Positions 8,622-16,020 of a stretch of DNA of 38,954 nt are shown piece by piece. The notes beneath the pieces are model-generated. The model worked only from the letters and a program-made list of their open reading frames with translations, did not search any database and was not told the origin of the DNA. The translations under genes and the position numbers were made by a program. Position 1 is the first letter of the stretch. Every line of letters begins with the position of its first letter. The stretch is from contig VHBA01000021.1 in NCBI GenBank assembly GCA_016872175.1, forward strand, positions 1 through 38,954. Direction: 5' to 3'. Source of the stretch: Sphingomonadales bacterium. Its GTDB lineage: Bacteria; Bacteroidota; Bacteroidia; NS11-12g; UBA955.

Positions 8622-9722
8622 TTATACAAAAGGCAACTTGCAAACTTCGCCCTTCAGCAGTTTGCCTCGAACCTCAATATAGATGGTGCTTCCGGCTGCG
8701 GAAAGTGCCGAAGGTACATAGGCAAGACCAATGGCTTCATTGAGGGTAGGCGACATGGTGCCGCTGGTTACTTCTCCAATATAGGTGCCGCTTTCATTGC
8801 AAACAGGGTAATGCTGGCGGGGAATGCCTTTGTCAATAAGTTTGAAGCCCACCAGTTTTTTGGCAGGCTTGTTTTCTTTTATTTTCAGGTGATAGTCGCT
8901 GTTTACAAACGGATGGTTGAATTTGGTAATCCAGCCCAGACCGGCCTCAATAGGGGATGTGGTATCATCAATGTCATTCCCGTAAAGGCAGAATCCTTTT
9001 TCCAGGCGGAGGGTATCCCTTGCGCCGAGGCCTATGGGTTTGATGCCTGCATCGGAACCTGCTGCGAAAATGCCATCCCACATGGCCTTTGCGTACGTAT
9101 TTTTTACGTAAATCTCAAAACCACCAGCACCTGTATAACCCGTATTGCTGATGATTACGTCTTTCAACCCTGCCATTTCTCCAATGGTGAAATGATAATA
9201 CGGTATATCTGAAAGGTTTACGGAAGTGATTTTCTGTAAAGTTGCGGTAGCTTTGGGACCCTGGACAGCCAGCAGACTATATGCATCGCTGTGGTCGCTG
9301 AGGGTAGCACCGAATCTCTCATTATGTCTGGAAATCCAGGAGAAATCCTTGTCAATGTTGCCGGCATTTACCACCAGCAGGTATTTTTCGGCATTCATGC
9401 GATATACAAGTAGATCATCTACAATACCGCCGGTTTCGTTGGGCATGCAGGAATATTGCACGCGGCCGTCTGTAAGGGCAGAAACATCGTTGCTGGTAAC
9501 ATATTCGACCAGATCGTGTGCCTTGGGTCCTTCCACATAGAATTCCCCCATATGGCTCACATCAAAAACCCCAACGTCATTGCGGACGGTATGGTGTTCC
9601 TGAATGAGGTTAGTATATAAAACAGGCATATTGAAGCCCGCAAATGGCACCATTTTGGCTCCCAGTGAAATATGAAGTTCTGAGAGTGTGGTGCTTCTTA
9701 GATTTGCTGATTCGGTTGACAT
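8622..9722 (-). CDS. gcvT: Glycine cleavage system T protein (aminomethyltransferase)
   Basis: GcvT transfers the methylene group from the aminomethyl-lipoyl H protein to tetrahydrofolate, releasing ammonia and giving 5,10-methylene-THF. The 366-residue product has the family features MVPFAGFNMPV, GVFDVSHMGEF, GGIVDDLLVYR, the GCV_T core near GYTGAGGFEIYV, and ARDTLRLEKGFCLYGND, followed by the C-terminal barrel. I set the start at the ATG at 9722. A longer frame using TTG at 9731 would start inside the -7 promoter box and would add only three residues. No gcvH or gcvP is adjacent, so the system is dispersed. It is convergent with the small hypothetical and divergent from the ion-channel gene. 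Confidence 0.96.
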   Translation of the reverse strand: MSTESANLRSTTLSELHISLGAKMVPFAGFNMPVLYTNLIQEHHTVRNDVGVFDVSHMGEFYVEGPKAHDLVEYVTSNDVSALTDGRVQYSCMPNETGGIVDDLLVYRMNAEKYLLVVNAGNIDKDFSWISRHNERFGATLSDHSDAYSLLAVQGPKATATLQKITSVNLSDIPYYHFTIGEMAGLKDVIISNTGYTGAGGFEIYVKNTYAKAMWDGIFAAGSDAGIKPIGLGARDTLRLEKGFCLYGNDIDDTTSPIEAGLGWITKFNHPFVNSDYHLKIKENKPAKKLVGFKLIDKGIPRQHYPVCNESGTYIGEVTSGTMSPTLNEAIGLAYVPSALSAAGSTIYIEVRGKLLKGEVCKLPFV

Positions 9723-9728
9723 GAGCTG

Positions 9729-9760
9729 CAAAGTTACTTACATAATAATCTATTTCCCAA
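9729..9760 (-). promoter_or_regulatory. Promoter of gcvT
   Basis: On the minus strand TTG (9760-9758), a 21-bp spacer and TAACTTTG (9736-9729) make a complete Bacteroidota promoter. The -7 box ends six bases before the gcvT ATG, so the predicted leader is only about 2-3 nt. Confidence 0.75.
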
Positions 9761-9774
9761 TAAGACACTTTTAC

Positions 9775-9805
9775 TTTGAAAAATAGATGCTACACCCTAA
9801 GATTG
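9775..9805 (+). promoter_or_regulatory. Promoter of the ion-channel gene
   Basis: TTTG (9775-9778), a 19-bp spacer and TAAGATTG (9798-9805, one mismatch to TAnnTTTG) form a well-spaced promoter. The ATG follows four bases after the -7 box, predicting an essentially leaderless transcript. Confidence 0.6.
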
Positions 9806-9809
9806 TAAA

Positions 9810-10817
9810 ATGATTAAAAAACAACTTAAGATATACCGCCTTTTGGCTGTTTTTTCTTGTCTTGTTAGCGGCAGTCTGTTTTCAGCACCGGTTATCCCTA
9901 AAATTTATGTAGGATATTATATGAAAACCGTACTAATAGATAGTAAAGAGGAAAAAGCAGCCATAGACTTTTATTACTGGTACAGGTTTGACATTCCGAA
10001 GGATACTTCTTTAATCAAAACCTTGGCAAGCGTTGAGTATATCAATGGTGGTCTTCAGTCAAACGAGGTTCATGAAACCAAAATAATTGGAAACCAGTAT
10101 TACATTGCAGGTCGTGCCAAGGGGGAATTTGGATTTATTGCCGATTACTCGGCATATCCATTTGATAAGCAGATTATTCCAATTCAATTAGAACATACAA
10201 TGCTTACCAGTAATCAGGTGAAAATTGTTGTAGATTCACAGTCATATTTTAAAAGTGGAGTATCGATCGATAAATGGGGTTTGTCCCCCGATTTAAATTT
10301 CAAAGACATGATATTTGTAAAATCCCTTTTTCAATCTGACTCAAGGCTTTACAATACTAATTTTGGCGATTTTACTTCAACAGAATACCGGAGTAATTAC
10401 TCCCAATTGTCCTGCAACATATATGTGAAAAGAAATTCAATTCCTTACATGCTGAAATTCCTTATCCCTCTAATCATTATTTTGGGACTTGCCTACCTTG
10501 TATTCTTTATTGAAGCCAATAATCTGGAATTGGCTTGCGGTTTGACTGTAACTTCATTGCTGGCAGCTATTGCTTTTCAATGGACAGTATCCGATGATTT
10601 GCCAAACGTTGGATACCTTACCTGTGCAGACAAAGTCTTCTATTTGGGGTATGTATTGATTATGCTTGCCATGGTTCAGACGGTTTGGACATACCATCTT
10701 GAAAAGTCAGGCAAGGATAAATTGGCTTTGAGGATGGAAATGGCTGGCCGGTGGCTGTACCCAATTTTATTTTTTGGAGTTACAGCCACCTTCATAGCAC
10801 TTGCCATTAAATACTAA
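9810..10817 (+). CDS. Pentameric ligand-gated ion channel homologue (bacterial Cys-loop-like)
   Basis: A 335-residue protein with the architecture of GLIC/ELIC-type channels. It has a signal peptide (residues 1-25, cut near LFSA), an extracellular beta-sandwich (about 30-208), and four membrane helices: M1 about 212-234, M2 239-260, M3 274-297 and M4 314-333. Strong marks are the Pro-loop YPFDKQIIPIQLE (116-128), SDDLPNVGYLT between M2 and M3, and the M1 pattern around MLKFLIPL. The Cys-loop cysteines are absent, as in prokaryotic members. By hand alignment to GLIC, Glu240 falls at the -2' position of M2, which would suggest cation selectivity (inference). It stands alone between gcvT (divergent) and the lipoprotein (convergent), with its own promoter. 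The ligand is unknown. Confidence 0.88.
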   Translation: MIKKQLKIYRLLAVFSCLVSGSLFSAPVIPKIYVGYYMKTVLIDSKEEKAAIDFYYWYRFDIPKDTSLIKTLASVEYINGGLQSNEVHETKIIGNQYYIAGRAKGEFGFIADYSAYPFDKQIIPIQLEHTMLTSNQVKIVVDSQSYFKSGVSIDKWGLSPDLNFKDMIFVKSLFQSDSRLYNTNFGDFTSTEYRSNYSQLSCNIYVKRNSIPYMLKFLIPLIIILGLAYLVFFIEANNLELACGLTVTSLLAAIAFQWTVSDDLPNVGYLTCADKVFYLGYVLIMLAMVQTVWTYHLEKSGKDKLALRMEMAGRWLYPILFFGVTATFIALAIKY

Positions 10818-10821
10818 ACTA

Positions 10822-11343
10822 CTATTTTTGATTTAGCGGGAATGTTACGTCCACGTCAGTCTCACCCGGACCGCATGTTCCATCTTTGCTTTTGGGCTGG
10901 TGTTTGAGTGCAATTCGAATCAGTCCCGCAGATTTTCTTTTTGCTTTCCACTCGGTTGAAAGACCTATCGGGTACTTGCCGTCGTTGTCTTTGTAAATGA
11001 TTTCCAGCACATCGGAGGCAGGACCCGTAAAGCATACAAAGTGCTCTTTTCCTTCATTTTTGATTTCTGAGGTAATGTCCTCATCCCCGTTGAAAAATTG
11101 AAGATCACCGTTGTAATTAACACCGCTGTCGCACACAATGGTGTCGGTCTGTTTTGGTGAATTCCCGCCAATCCCGTCAGGGTCGCTCCAGACAAATGTC
11201 TTGGCTGTTCCTCCCGCTTTGGGCGTTAAGGTTAATTTTACTGTGGTGATGAATTCGCCTTCATCGTGCTTGTGGCATGATGTGAGATTCAGCAGAGCCG
11301 CAATAGCAGCTGCTGATGCAATGATGAGAGTTGTTTTTTTCAT
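10822..11343 (-). CDS. Lipoprotein partner of the TonB receptor
   Basis: A 173-residue exported lipoprotein. It has a signal peptide with lipobox LTSC (Cys23), and the mature protein begins Cys-His-Lys-His-Asp-Glu-Gly-Glu. The body is beta-rich with two further Cys, and the C-terminal part ALKHQPKSKDGTCGPGETD is distinctive. I remember similar Bacteroidota lipoproteins carrying the label 'type 1 periplasmic binding fold' next to TonB receptors; I cannot confirm that fold here. It is the last gene of the minus-strand unit, 18 bp after the receptor, and is convergent with the channel gene (4 bp apart). The HKHDE start of the mature chain could bind metal. A role in surface or periplasmic metal handling is inference. 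Confidence 0.82.
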   Translation of the reverse strand: MKKTTLIIASAAAIAALLNLTSCHKHDEGEFITTVKLTLTPKAGGTAKTFVWSDPDGIGGNSPKQTDTIVCDSGVNYNGDLQFFNGDEDITSEIKNEGKEHFVCFTGPASDVLEIIYKDNDGKYPIGLSTEWKAKRKSAGLIRIALKHQPKSKDGTCGPGETDVDVTFPLNQK

Positions 11344-11361
11344 GATTTTTTTATATATTTA

Positions 11362-13638
11362 TTAAAGGTGTTTTTTATGGTGGTGGTGCAGGGGTTTGAT
11401 GATAACTAAGCGGATATTGCGCCCTGGCATATCCATAAAGTATCGGAAACGATCCATGTAACTGCGGTAACTTTGGTTCAGCAAATTATTCACTTCCATA
11501 TTCCATTGCCAGCCATCTTGTCGTTCGCGTTGTGATTTTATTTTTATGTGCCATAAATGATAGGCCGCTGGCGGTGGAAGAAAATCAGTACCCGTTGTAT
11601 ACAATTGCTGTATGGCCACAAATTCGTGCTGCAACTGAAATATTAATTGTTTGTGCTTCCAGGAAAGTAAATTCTGACTCCTTAACGGGGGCAAAAATGC
11701 AGGATAATGATCTGTTTTGGTATAACGTGCGTAAACGTATTGCAGCCCTGTTTGGATTTCAAAGTTTTTGGCAAGCGTAATTTTGATTTGGGCATCCGCA
11801 CCCGTGAAAATAGCGTTGGCCTGTAGGTATTCAAACCCGGGGAAGGCGCCGCGCACAGTCATTACAGGAGCGGCCATTGGGGCTAGGTTTATAAATTCGG
11901 GCAAGTAATTGAAATAGGGTGACAGATAGCAGGCAAATTTATTGCTATGGTTGTATTCCCATTCCAGCTCGGCTCTGTAGCTTTTTTCTATTATTAAATT
12001 GCGGTTTCCCTGTTCATATGAGGCGGAACCATGGTGCACGCCCAATGAATAGAGTTCATTTACCCAAGGTGCTCTCCACATGCGCGATATGTGCCACTGA
12101 AACAATTGTTTTTCTGTCTGAATCAATCCTGTGTATGCCGCACTGTAGTTGATGAAAAAGCGTGATTGCTGATGCCATGCCCCATTATTCCGCTCCCTGG
12201 CAGAAATTTGTTTTTCGTCCAAACGAATGCTAAAGGTATGGGCAATCTTTTCTCCATGTTTATGGAGCAGCCCATAAGTTCCGTTGCTCCATCCCTGAAA
12301 ATCAGGCAGAAAGTAGAAACCACCAAACCGGTGCAGGTAAGCGCTGGATTGATTGCCCCATTCCCAATGGGTGGTTGCATCTATTTTTCTCAATTGCCGG
12401 TAAATCACCGATGGTGAAATGAGGATAAGATCCAGCTGCGGAAAACGATTTGCACTGTTGCGGTGAAAATCATACTCCCTGCGCTGATCGTACTGCAGGG
12501 CAAAGTGCCATTCGTTTTTGCCAAGTGGAGTTACTTTAATGCTGGAACCCTGCAAAGTAGCATGAATGGCCACCTGCCTTGGTTGTTCAATGCGGTAAGA
12601 AAATTCATTATCCGTTACCGGATTGCTGCGATCGATTGCCCTAAGCAGGTCATCCACATTGCCGGTGCGGGTTCCTCTGAATATGCCGCTTTCAAACCGG
12701 TAAAATTCACCATCCAGTCGGTTTTCCCTTCCGTTTTTGGTTTTTACATAGCCACCGGAAAGCGACAATTCAGACAAAGCGGTATTTTCCAGCCAAACCT
12801 TCGGTGTTCGGTAATTGCCGGACCTTCTCAGAGCAGCATTGGCATATAAGATGGGCGAACCGCTGTCGGCTTTCTGGATATAACGAACGGAATATCCGGC
12901 CAAATGGCCATTGCTGTTGTACGATACCCCCTGGTCAAGATTTTGTTCCCCTTCATGTGCCGTTGTATGTCGCTGAAGACGCAATGCTCCGCCTATGGCA
13001 TCGTGCCCGAAACGCAAAACAGATGCGTCTTTCACCCATTCCAATTCATCGAATCCTCGGGCATCGGCCTCAGGGTTATGGTCATTTCCCCACGCCTGAC
13101 CTTCCAGTCTAAACTGCTGACTTATAATAGGAAAGCGCAGACCAAACATTCCATGTGCCACGGGCTTGCTCTGATTGCGGCCTCCCTGCAACATCTGAAT
13201 GCCCGGTATTGAAACACTGATTTGACTCAAATCCCGGTCGTTTTGCTCCATGATAGTTTGCCCAATCAAGGTTATTGAAGCAGACCTTTCTTTTCTTGCA
13301 TGAATGGTGATGGTATCCGAGAAATCTGGATATGGTGAAAGAAAAATCAAAATTTGTGTGTCTCTACTCAAATGAATATCTACATGCAGGTGCTGAAAAC
13401 CGGGTTTGTCAATTTCAATCAGAACCTCACCAGTGCATGCTTTCGTCAATACAAAACGACCTTCCGCATTGGATGTGGCATGTAAATGACCGGCCTCAAT
13501 GAATGCTTCAGCCATGGGCACAGGTATGCTGTCGCGAACATTCAGAATTTGTCCACGAACAACTGCATTGCATTTTTTTTGAGCCGCCAACGGCCCAAAA
13601 GCAAGCAGGATAATGAATCCCAGCGTGATATGTTTCAT
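11362..13638 (-). CDS. TonB-dependent outer-membrane receptor, probably for metal ions
   Basis: A 758-residue receptor. The signal peptide is cut near GPLAAQ, a carboxypeptidase-regulatory-like domain spans about 25-110 (AFIEAGHLHATSNAEGRF), the plug about 115-225, and a 22-strand-type beta-barrel follows. The plug holds FRLEGQAWGNDHNPEADA and VLRFGHDAIGGALR, a pattern that I associate with ZnuD-like receptors (LEGQQWG...H.PE) in Bacteroidota. The chain ends in an unusual His-rich tail (LHHHHKKHL), where most receptors end in a barrel aromatic residue; the aromatic-rich last strand lies just before it. It is flanked by a small His/Cys exported protein and a lipoprotein in one unit. Zinc or another transition metal is a plausible substrate, inferred from the His content and partners. 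Confidence 0.9.
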   Translation of the reverse strand: MKHITLGFIILLAFGPLAAQKKCNAVVRGQILNVRDSIPVPMAEAFIEAGHLHATSNAEGRFVLTKACTGEVLIEIDKPGFQHLHVDIHLSRDTQILIFLSPYPDFSDTITIHARKERSASITLIGQTIMEQNDRDLSQISVSIPGIQMLQGGRNQSKPVAHGMFGLRFPIISQQFRLEGQAWGNDHNPEADARGFDELEWVKDASVLRFGHDAIGGALRLQRHTTAHEGEQNLDQGVSYNSNGHLAGYSVRYIQKADSGSPILYANAALRRSGNYRTPKVWLENTALSELSLSGGYVKTKNGRENRLDGEFYRFESGIFRGTRTGNVDDLLRAIDRSNPVTDNEFSYRIEQPRQVAIHATLQGSSIKVTPLGKNEWHFALQYDQRREYDFHRNSANRFPQLDLILISPSVIYRQLRKIDATTHWEWGNQSSAYLHRFGGFYFLPDFQGWSNGTYGLLHKHGEKIAHTFSIRLDEKQISARERNNGAWHQQSRFFINYSAAYTGLIQTEKQLFQWHISRMWRAPWVNELYSLGVHHGSASYEQGNRNLIIEKSYRAELEWEYNHSNKFACYLSPYFNYLPEFINLAPMAAPVMTVRGAFPGFEYLQANAIFTGADAQIKITLAKNFEIQTGLQYVYARYTKTDHYPAFLPPLRSQNLLSWKHKQLIFQLQHEFVAIQQLYTTGTDFLPPPAAYHLWHIKIKSQRERQDGWQWNMEVNNLLNQSYRSYMDRFRYFMDMPGRNIRLVIIKPLHHHHKKHL

Positions 13639-13645
13639 TTTTTAC

Positions 13646-13678
13646 CTGTATCGATACTTTTCGAGGGCGAAGTATCAG
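13646..13678 (-). promoter_or_regulatory. Nested inverted repeats before the TonB receptor gene
   Basis: The 55-bp gap before the receptor ATG holds the perfect palindrome GTATCGATAC (13648-13657). Its right half, GATACTT (13653-13659), also pairs with AAGTATC (13670-13676). This could be a regulator operator or an RNA hairpin in the polycistronic message. No assignment to Zur, Fur or another regulator can be made by eye. Confidence 0.4.
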
Positions 13679-13693
13679 CACCCTGTTTGCAGA

Positions 13694-14002
13694 CTAACAG
13701 GGCAATGCAGGCGGGGCCTTGTTTTGAATGAGGCCATTAAAGATAAATGGAACTGGCGAGAAACAGTCGGGAAAGGAAACATAACTGAAACTACCGAAAA
13801 AACAGATTTCAGGAGCGGTGTTGTCATCACTCAGCAAGGCAGGCTGATCACAAATGTCACAATCTTCCTCCACGGAAGAACCTGAATGGCTAAATGTACT
13901 GAATTCAGTGTCATGGCAATAGTGCAACCATGAACGAGGCGTTTGCACTATAAGTGTGCAGAACAAGAAAAAAAAGGCAATATGGCTGTGAAATATCCTC
14001 AT
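13694..14002 (-). CDS. Small exported His/Cys protein upstream of the TonB receptor
   Basis: A 102-residue protein with an N-terminal hydrophobic signal or anchor (about residues 7-22, HIAFFFLFCTLIV). It is followed by SWLHYCHDTEFSTFSHSG and an acidic stretch leading to DCDICDQP (a CxxC motif). The pattern of His residues followed by one CxxC in a short exported protein recurs before metal-type TonB receptors in Bacteroidota, as I remember it; I cannot name a family. Its ATG directly abuts the stop of the 108-residue gene (14003), and the receptor follows after 55 bp, so all appear to be in one operon. Metal sensing or relay is an inference. Confidence 0.6.
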   Translation of the reverse strand: MRIFHSHIAFFFLFCTLIVQTPRSWLHYCHDTEFSTFSHSGSSVEEDCDICDQPALLSDDNTAPEICFFGSFSYVSFPDCFSPVPFIFNGLIQNKAPPALPC

Positions 14003-14329
14003 TTAGGCGGTGGCCTGAAGCATATTGGTCATTTCCCTGATCTCATCCCGGTTGTATGTGTTTTCCGATTTGATGGCCAGGGAAATCAGGTATGTGAAAT
14101 TTTCTTCGGTACTTTCACCGTCTTCCAGATAGGTAAGATCAAAGGCTTCATTGGCCTCTAGGTGTTGCCAGCATAGACGCAGCGCACGGGTAAGCAGGGG
14201 GTCTTCCTCTTTCAGGGCGAATTCTCTGGCCTGCTGAAGAAGGGGAATGAGTTTATCTGGCTGAATTCCGTTTTTTTCTACCTGTTTTTGAATTTTTTCA
14301 AGGATTGTATTGGCTTCCGCGGTGCGCAT
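14003..14329 (-). CDS. Conserved helical protein, function unknown
   Basis: A 108-residue soluble protein, probably all alpha-helical (ILEKIQKQVEKNGI, LIPLLQQAREFALKEEDPLL, then acidic YLEDGESTEENF). I recognise no domain or catalytic motif. It is likely the first gene of the unit that continues into the His/Cys protein, the TonB receptor and the lipoprotein: the stop codon directly touches the next start and a consensus -7 box lies 20 bp upstream. It may be an unrelated housekeeping gene that only shares the promoter. Confidence 0.72.
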   Translation of the reverse strand: MRTAEANTILEKIQKQVEKNGIQPDKLIPLLQQAREFALKEEDPLLTRALRLCWQHLEANEAFDLTYLEDGESTEENFTYLISLAIKSENTYNRDEIREMTNMLQATA

Positions 14330-14349
14330 ATCTTAGTTGATTTGAACTG

Positions 14350-14357
14350 CAAATATA
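14350..14357 (-). promoter_or_regulatory. -7 box (TATATTTG) of the 14329-10822 unit
   Basis: TATATTTG on the minus strand matches TAnnTTTG exactly, 20 bases before the ATG at 14329. A -33 TTG is not evident. The EamA gene ends 18 bp upstream of the box, so a new transcript here is plausible. Confidence 0.5.
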
Positions 14358-14375
14358 ATATAAGGTATTAAAAAG

Positions 14376-15275
14376 TTAATCTTTCTTTGGTCGCAGACTC
14401 ATTTTAAGGTTGTATTTTCCACTAACTAGCCAAACACCCATGGTGATCATAATGGCATACATGGCTTTTTCCGGTGTCAGTTCATCCCTTCCCAGTAATA
14501 TGGCAATTAGGGTTGCTAGCAGTGGTTGCAGGTAAATATAAATTCCAACCAGTGAACCTGAAGCATGTTTTATGCCATACATATTCAACATATATACCAG
14601 AAAGCTTGTGAAAAAAAGAATGTATCCTATTTTTAGCCATATATCTCCCGGTATGGCCGAAAAAGAAGTTTGTAGGAGTGGTAAAGCTCCCAGAGGAGCA
14701 ATGTAAAGCAGTCCCATGCCAAACATTACTTTATTTACGGTGATGGCGTGGTACTTATTGGCCAGTTTTTTGGCCAAAACCAGGTAAATGGCATAGAAAA
14801 GTGCATTTACAGAAACCCAGATATCGCCTTCAAGGGTTACACTGCTGAATTGAGCCCCTTTTCCCCACATGAGCAGAAATGCACCCAGTGCCCCAATACT
14901 GATCCCGACAGTCATGCTGAGCGAGGGTTTCTTTTTTTGAATCCAGTGTTCGATGATGGCTACAAACAAGGGAGTAAACAGCATTAAAACTGCACCGTTG
15001 ATGGGTTTGGTCATGCTAAGTCCTTTGAAAAACATGAACATGTTTGCAGCGGTGCCAAAAAAAGCGCAAACGGCAAACCGTTTCCAGTCATTGCGCCATT
15101 CTATGGCTTTATCAGTTATAAATAAAGAACAAATACTGAACAGGGTGAATGCCGTCAGAATGCGAAGCCAAACAAATCCTTCCGCACTGATGTAAGCAGG
15201 CATGATTTCTCCGGCCCAAGAAAATAAAATGGCATATAAGAGCGATACGAGAAACAGTGCACTGTGGACTTTCAA
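14376..15275 (-). CDS. EamA/DMT-superfamily transporter
   Basis: A 299-residue inner-membrane protein with about ten hydrophobic helices and two EamA repeats (halves about 1-140 and 150-290). Family-like segments are WLRILTAFTLF, GLSMTKPINGAVLMLFTPLF and SGSLVGIYIYLQPLLATLIA with GRDELTPEKA at the usual place in the second half. The superfamily covers amino-acid and metabolite exporters; the substrate is unknown. The start is taken as TTG at 15275, overlapping the TGA of the DjlA-like gene in TTGA. The next in-frame Met (about residue 25) would remove most of the first helix, so the TTG is likely real. Confidence 0.9.
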   Translation of the reverse strand: MKVHSALFLVSLLYAILFSWAGEIMPAYISAEGFVWLRILTAFTLFSICSLFITDKAIEWRNDWKRFAVCAFFGTAANMFMFFKGLSMTKPINGAVLMLFTPLFVAIIEHWIQKKKPSLSMTVGISIGALGAFLLMWGKGAQFSSVTLEGDIWVSVNALFYAIYLVLAKKLANKYHAITVNKVMFGMGLLYIAPLGALPLLQTSFSAIPGDIWLKIGYILFFTSFLVYMLNMYGIKHASGSLVGIYIYLQPLLATLIAILLGRDELTPEKAMYAIMITMGVWLVSGKYNLKMSLRPKKD

Positions 15276-16006
15276 GACCAGCCCCGCTTTCTTTTTATGT
15301 TTTCATACGCCTTTTGCACGGATAAGAATTTCTCCTCTGCAGCTTTTTTTTCATTATCCGACAATCCCAACAACCTATCTGGATGAAAGCGCATGGCCAT
15401 TTTTCGGTATGCTTTTTTTACTTCTTCTTCATCAGCATTGGTGTTCACATCCAGAATCTTGTAATCTGAGTCGGGCGAGGACACAAACATGGCCCTTAAT
15501 GAAAGAAAGTCAGGAGTGGTGATGCCCATTTGGGAAGCGATGTGCTGCAGAAGTTGCAGTTCCGATGGGTTGATATCGGAATCAGCCCTTGAAATCCGAA
15601 AAAGGATGTGCAATAATTCAAGGCGCTGGCTGTAGGCCATTTCGCCTCGAATTTGCCGGCTTACAAATGTCACTTCCTGCTTTTCCTTGAGCATTTCTCT
15701 TAAAATCAGCAGGAGATGTGCTGCACGCTGCTCACCATAGGTTCTTACCAGCATGCGTTTCACAAGTTCCAGTTCACTGCGCATGGCCGATCCATCAGCA
15801 TTCATAACGGCGGCAATCAAAATCAACAAGTGACGGGAGAAATCGGTGGGAGGGGCCTGTCGGTATGTTTGTTCAGGTCTTGGCTGTGCATCTTCGCTAC
15901 CTGCATATTCAATGTACATACCTATTAAAAAGCCTACCACAGCACCAATCGGGCCTCCTGAGATTAGGCCAATAACAGCTCCGATAATAGCGATGGAAAT
16001 CTTCAA
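15272..16006 (-). CDS. DjlA-like membrane co-chaperone (TerB domain plus J domain)
   Basis: A 244-residue protein. The N-terminal membrane segment is a glycine-rich helix pair (residues 1-33, with GAVIGLISGGPIGAVVG). A TerB-like helical domain follows (about 55-165, LLILIAAVMNADGSAMRSEL) and a C-terminal J domain (about 178-244) with the HPD motif in AMRFHPDRLLGL. This is the order seen in E. coli DjlA, which stimulates DnaK ATPase at the inner membrane. HPD is intact, so it is probably functional with DnaK. It sits between the DUF4340 gene (14 bp gap) and the EamA gene (4-bp overlap) in one transcript. Confidence 0.9.
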   Translation of the reverse strand: MKISIAIIGAVIGLISGGPIGAVVGFLIGMYIEYAGSEDAQPRPEQTYRQAPPTDFSRHLLILIAAVMNADGSAMRSELELVKRMLVRTYGEQRAAHLLLILREMLKEKQEVTFVSRQIRGEMAYSQRLELLHILFRISRADSDINPSELQLLQHIASQMGITTPDFLSLRAMFVSSPDSDYKILDVNTNADEEEVKKAYRKMAMRFHPDRLLGLSDNEKKAAEEKFLSVQKAYENIKRKRGWS

Positions 16007-16020
16007 GTCTGTGTATGGTG

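Noticed and set aside
9723-9731. TTG start of gcvT at 9731
   Set aside because: It lies inside the TAACTTTG promoter box; the ATG at 9722 fits the family start.
13486-13885. Plus-strand frames opposite the TonB receptor and small His/Cys gene
   Set aside because: They lack family features and promoters and lie opposite genes with clear signal peptides and operon context.
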